From a virus, in IMG/VR virus record IMGVR_UViG_3300047443_000066, positions 1 through 31,645 of that record: DNA of 31,645 bases; one strand, 5' to 3'. The notes beneath the pieces are model-generated. The model was not told where the DNA came from, ran no database searches, and saw nothing but the letters and a program-made list of their open reading frames with translations. Both the position numbers and the translations under genes were made by a program. Positions 29,730 to 31,645 of this stretch are shown here, in pieces (position 1 is the first letter of the stretch; every line of letters begins with the position of its first letter).

Positions 29730-31645
29730 GTGGCCAACCCCAAGCTGTCCGCCCTGGTCGACACGTTCACCGGCGCGGCGATCAATTCGACGCTCTGGAA
29801 CAACGTCACGGCCGGCACGGCGACCCTGGACACCGTCAACGACGAGGTGGTCCAGGCTGTGCCGACCGCGTCGGGCGGCATCAACACCTTCGGCACGAAC
29901 AACCTCTACGACGCCACGGGCTCGTACGTGTACGCACAGATCACCGTCGCGGCGAACGGCGCCGGCAACACCAAGACGATCATGCGGGTGCGGTACGACT
30001 CCAACAACGCCGTCACCATGCGCGTCGAGTCCGGCGTCTTCAAGATGACCATGCAGATCGGCGGCGCGCTCACCTCGACCACGCTGCCGACGTACGACCC
30101 GCACGCCCACCGCTGGTGGCGGCTGCGGGAGGCCGGCGGCGCGTTCTACGCCGACACCTCCCCGGACGGCCTCACGTGGACGCAGCAGGCGTCCATGGCC
30201 TACACCTGGGACGCTACGAACCTCACGCTGCGGTTCGAGTCGCAGGCCAGCGCGACCGAGGTCGCTGGCAGCGTCTCCGTCATCTCCCACGTCAACACCC
30301 GCGCCGGCGGCCCCTACAACCCGAACTGGCCCCGCATCGAAGACGGCTGGGCGCCGTTCTGGAACGCCAACGCCGGCACCTTCCCCATCGACCGCTACGT
30401 GGAGATCACCGACCGCACCCGCGGCACGATGACCGTGCAGCGGGGCCGCCAGTACGAGACCGACCAGGTCCGTTCCGGTGAGGCATCGCTGCGCCTGGCC
30501 AACGACGACGCCGCCCTCGACCCCGTCAACACCGCCGGACCGTGGGCCGGCCACATCAACCCGTACCAGCCGTACCGCAAGCGCGCGCAGTGGCCGCCCA
30601 CGAGGAACCTCCTCGACCAGGCCATCGCGACGGCTGGTGACCTCGGCCCGTACGCGGCCGGCACCATCAACACGAGCGCGGCCGGCCCGGACGTCTTCTC
30701 GACGACGGACACGACCGGCGGGTCCTTCGTCACCTCCGCGTCGGCCTGGGCTGGTGCCACCGTCATGCAGTTCTCGGTGCCGTCCGGGTCCGCGGTCGGC
30801 GCGCGGCCCTGCCACACACCGCGCTGGTCCGTGGTCCCCGGGAAGACGTACACGGTGCAGCTGCGCGTCCGGAACGTCACCGCGTCCACGACGCTGAGCG
30901 TGCAGCCGTTCTTCGGCTGGTACACCCCCGGCACCCTCACCCCGAGCAGCTTCAACTACGGCACGAGCAGCACCCTGACCGGGTCGACGACCGCCGGGTG
31001 GACGACGCTCACCTTCACCGCCACCGCACCGGCGAACGCGGCCGGCCTCGACTGCGGCGTGGCTCTCGCCTCCGCCGCCGCGGCTACCGCGTCCCTCCAG
31101 GTCGACGGCTGGCAGCTGGAGAAGGGCGCGGTCGCCTCCGCGTGGACGTGCCCCGGCACCTGGTCGAGCGTCTACGCCGGGTGGACGGAGCGCTGGCCGT
31201 CGTCCTGGGACATGGAGGGCATGTACGGGATCGTCGAGCCCACCGCGGTCGACACGTTCTCCCTGCTGAGCCAGCAGCAGCTCAACGACGCGCTCACCAT
31301 GGAGCTGAACGCCAACTCGCCGCGGTTCGTCTACAAGCTCGACGAGCCGTCGGGCTCCACCACGGTGGCGGACTGGACGGGCAACAACCCGCAGGCACAG
31401 ATCGGCATCAGCAAGTACGGCGCCGGCAGCATCACCTTCGGTGCCACCATCGCGGCCAACGACGCCACCAGCGGCATCTACACCGGCAGCTCGGACACCG
31501 TCGCCACCATCAGCAACTCCAACCCGGGCACCAACCTGACGTCCGGCGGTGCGTCGTTCCTCAAGCTGTCCTCGGCCGGCATCGTCGGCCCGGCTGACCT
31601 CAGCCAGTGGACGCGCATGTTCGCCTTCCGCTACACCGGGCCGAC
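29730..31645 (+). CDS. Distal tail / minor tail protein with N-terminal beta-sandwich domain, 3' truncated by window
   Basis: The frame opens with GTG at 29730 (weak ribosome context) and stays open for 638 codons to the window end. Residues 1-185 resemble a concanavalin-like domain (LVDTFTGAAINSTLWNN, then MRVRYDSNNAVTMRV, RWWRLREAGG, SPDGLTWTQQ). Residues about 210-290 carry the distal-tail signature ITDRTRGTMTVQRGRQYETD, EASLRLANDDAALDPVN and NPYQPYRKRAQW. A second beta domain follows (about 330-475), and a LamG-like domain begins near residue 530 (FVYKLDEPSGST). It directly follows the tape measure, as Dit-type tail tip proteins do. Sugar binding for host adsorption is plausible. Confidence 0.75.
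   Translation, partial: MANPKLSALVDTFTGAAINSTLWNNVTAGTATLDTVNDEVVQAVPTASGGINTFGTNNLYDATGSYVYAQITVAANGAGNTKTIMRVRYDSNNAVTMRVESGVFKMTMQIGGALTSTTLPTYDPHAHRWWRLREAGGAFYADTSPDGLTWTQQASMAYTWDATNLTLRFESQASATEVAGSVSVISHVNTRAGGPYNPNWPRIEDGWAPFWNANAGTFPIDRYVEITDRTRGTMTVQRGRQYETDQVRSGEASLRLANDDAALDPVNTAGPWAGHINPYQPYRKRAQWPPTRNLLDQAIATAGDLGPYAAGTINTSAAGPDVFSTTDTTGGSFVTSASAWAGATVMQFSVPSGSAVGARPCHTPRWSVVPGKTYTVQLRVRNVTASTTLSVQPFFGWYTPGTLTPSSFNYGTSSTLTGSTTAGWTTLTFTATAPANAAGLDCGVALASAAAATASLQVDGWQLEKGAVASAWTCPGTWSSVYAGWTERWPSSWDMEGMYGIVEPTAVDTFSLLSQQQLNDALTMELNANSPRFVYKLDEPSGSTTVADWTGNNPQAQIGISKYGAGSITFGATIAANDATSGIYTGSSDTVATISNSNPGTNLTSGGASFLKLSSAGIVGPADLSQWTRMFAFRYTGP

Noticed and set aside
1-31645. tRNA genes, CRISPR arrays, insertion sequences and att sites
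   Set aside because: Looked for and not seen. No cloverleaf-like sequence, regularly spaced direct repeats, transposase or integrase was recognised; the only arrays are protein-coding repeats.

Overview
The window reads as the left structural arm of a high-GC actinobacteriophage (or an integrated prophage), most likely of a Streptomyces-type host. G+C is very high, third codon positions are almost all G/C, GTG and TTG starts are frequent, and every credible gene lies on the + strand. Gene order is that of a long-tailed siphophage: terminase, portal, scaffold, capsid, connectors, tail tube, tail chaperones, tape measure, distal tail. No integrase, att site, tRNA, CRISPR or IS was found, so lytic phage and prophage cannot be told apart here.

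Layout. (1) 1-2.4 kb: the 3' end of a type III polyketide synthase gene, a one-helix membrane protein, a small helix-turn-helix protein and three small proteins, separated by strong GC hairpins. (2) 2.45-7.4 kb: a seven-gene operon with ParB-like protein, two tandem DpdA-type transglycosylases, QueC, QueD, QueE and FolE. All six junctions are 4-nt ATGA/GTGA overlaps. Together these make preQ0 from GTP and should insert it into DNA as a 7-deazaguanine base. (3) 7.4-10.5 kb: two small-terminase-like proteins, an unknown protein and the large terminase. (4) 10.5-14.7 kb: accessory virion-type proteins, including an 820-residue protein mostly built of degenerate repeats of about 18 residues. (5) 14.7-21.3 kb: a portal-Nudix-MuF triple fusion, an XkdF-like protein, an acidic scaffold and the major capsid protein. 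(6) 21.4-25.9 kb: connectors, tail completion proteins, tail tube, and tail-assembly chaperones expressed by an apparent -1 frameshift. (7) 26.0-31.6 kb: tape measure and the first distal tail protein, which runs off the window.

How it fits together. FolE feeds GTP into the deazaguanine pathway (FolE, QueD, QueE, QueC). The DpdA enzymes, perhaps assisted by the ParB-like protein as DpdB assists DpdA in bacterial dpd islands, would exchange preQ0 for guanine in phage DNA and so protect it from host restriction. The packaging and head genes then load this DNA. No QueF or amidotransferase-fused QueC is visible, so the simplest predicted base is dPreQ0.

The least ordinary points are the tandem DpdA pair with a C-terminal repeat expanded from one to three copies, the Nudix domain between portal and MuF, the large repeat protein, and the type III PKS fragment beside phage genes. 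Several hairpins abut the next gene so closely that no promoter fits, which implies read-through or antitermination.
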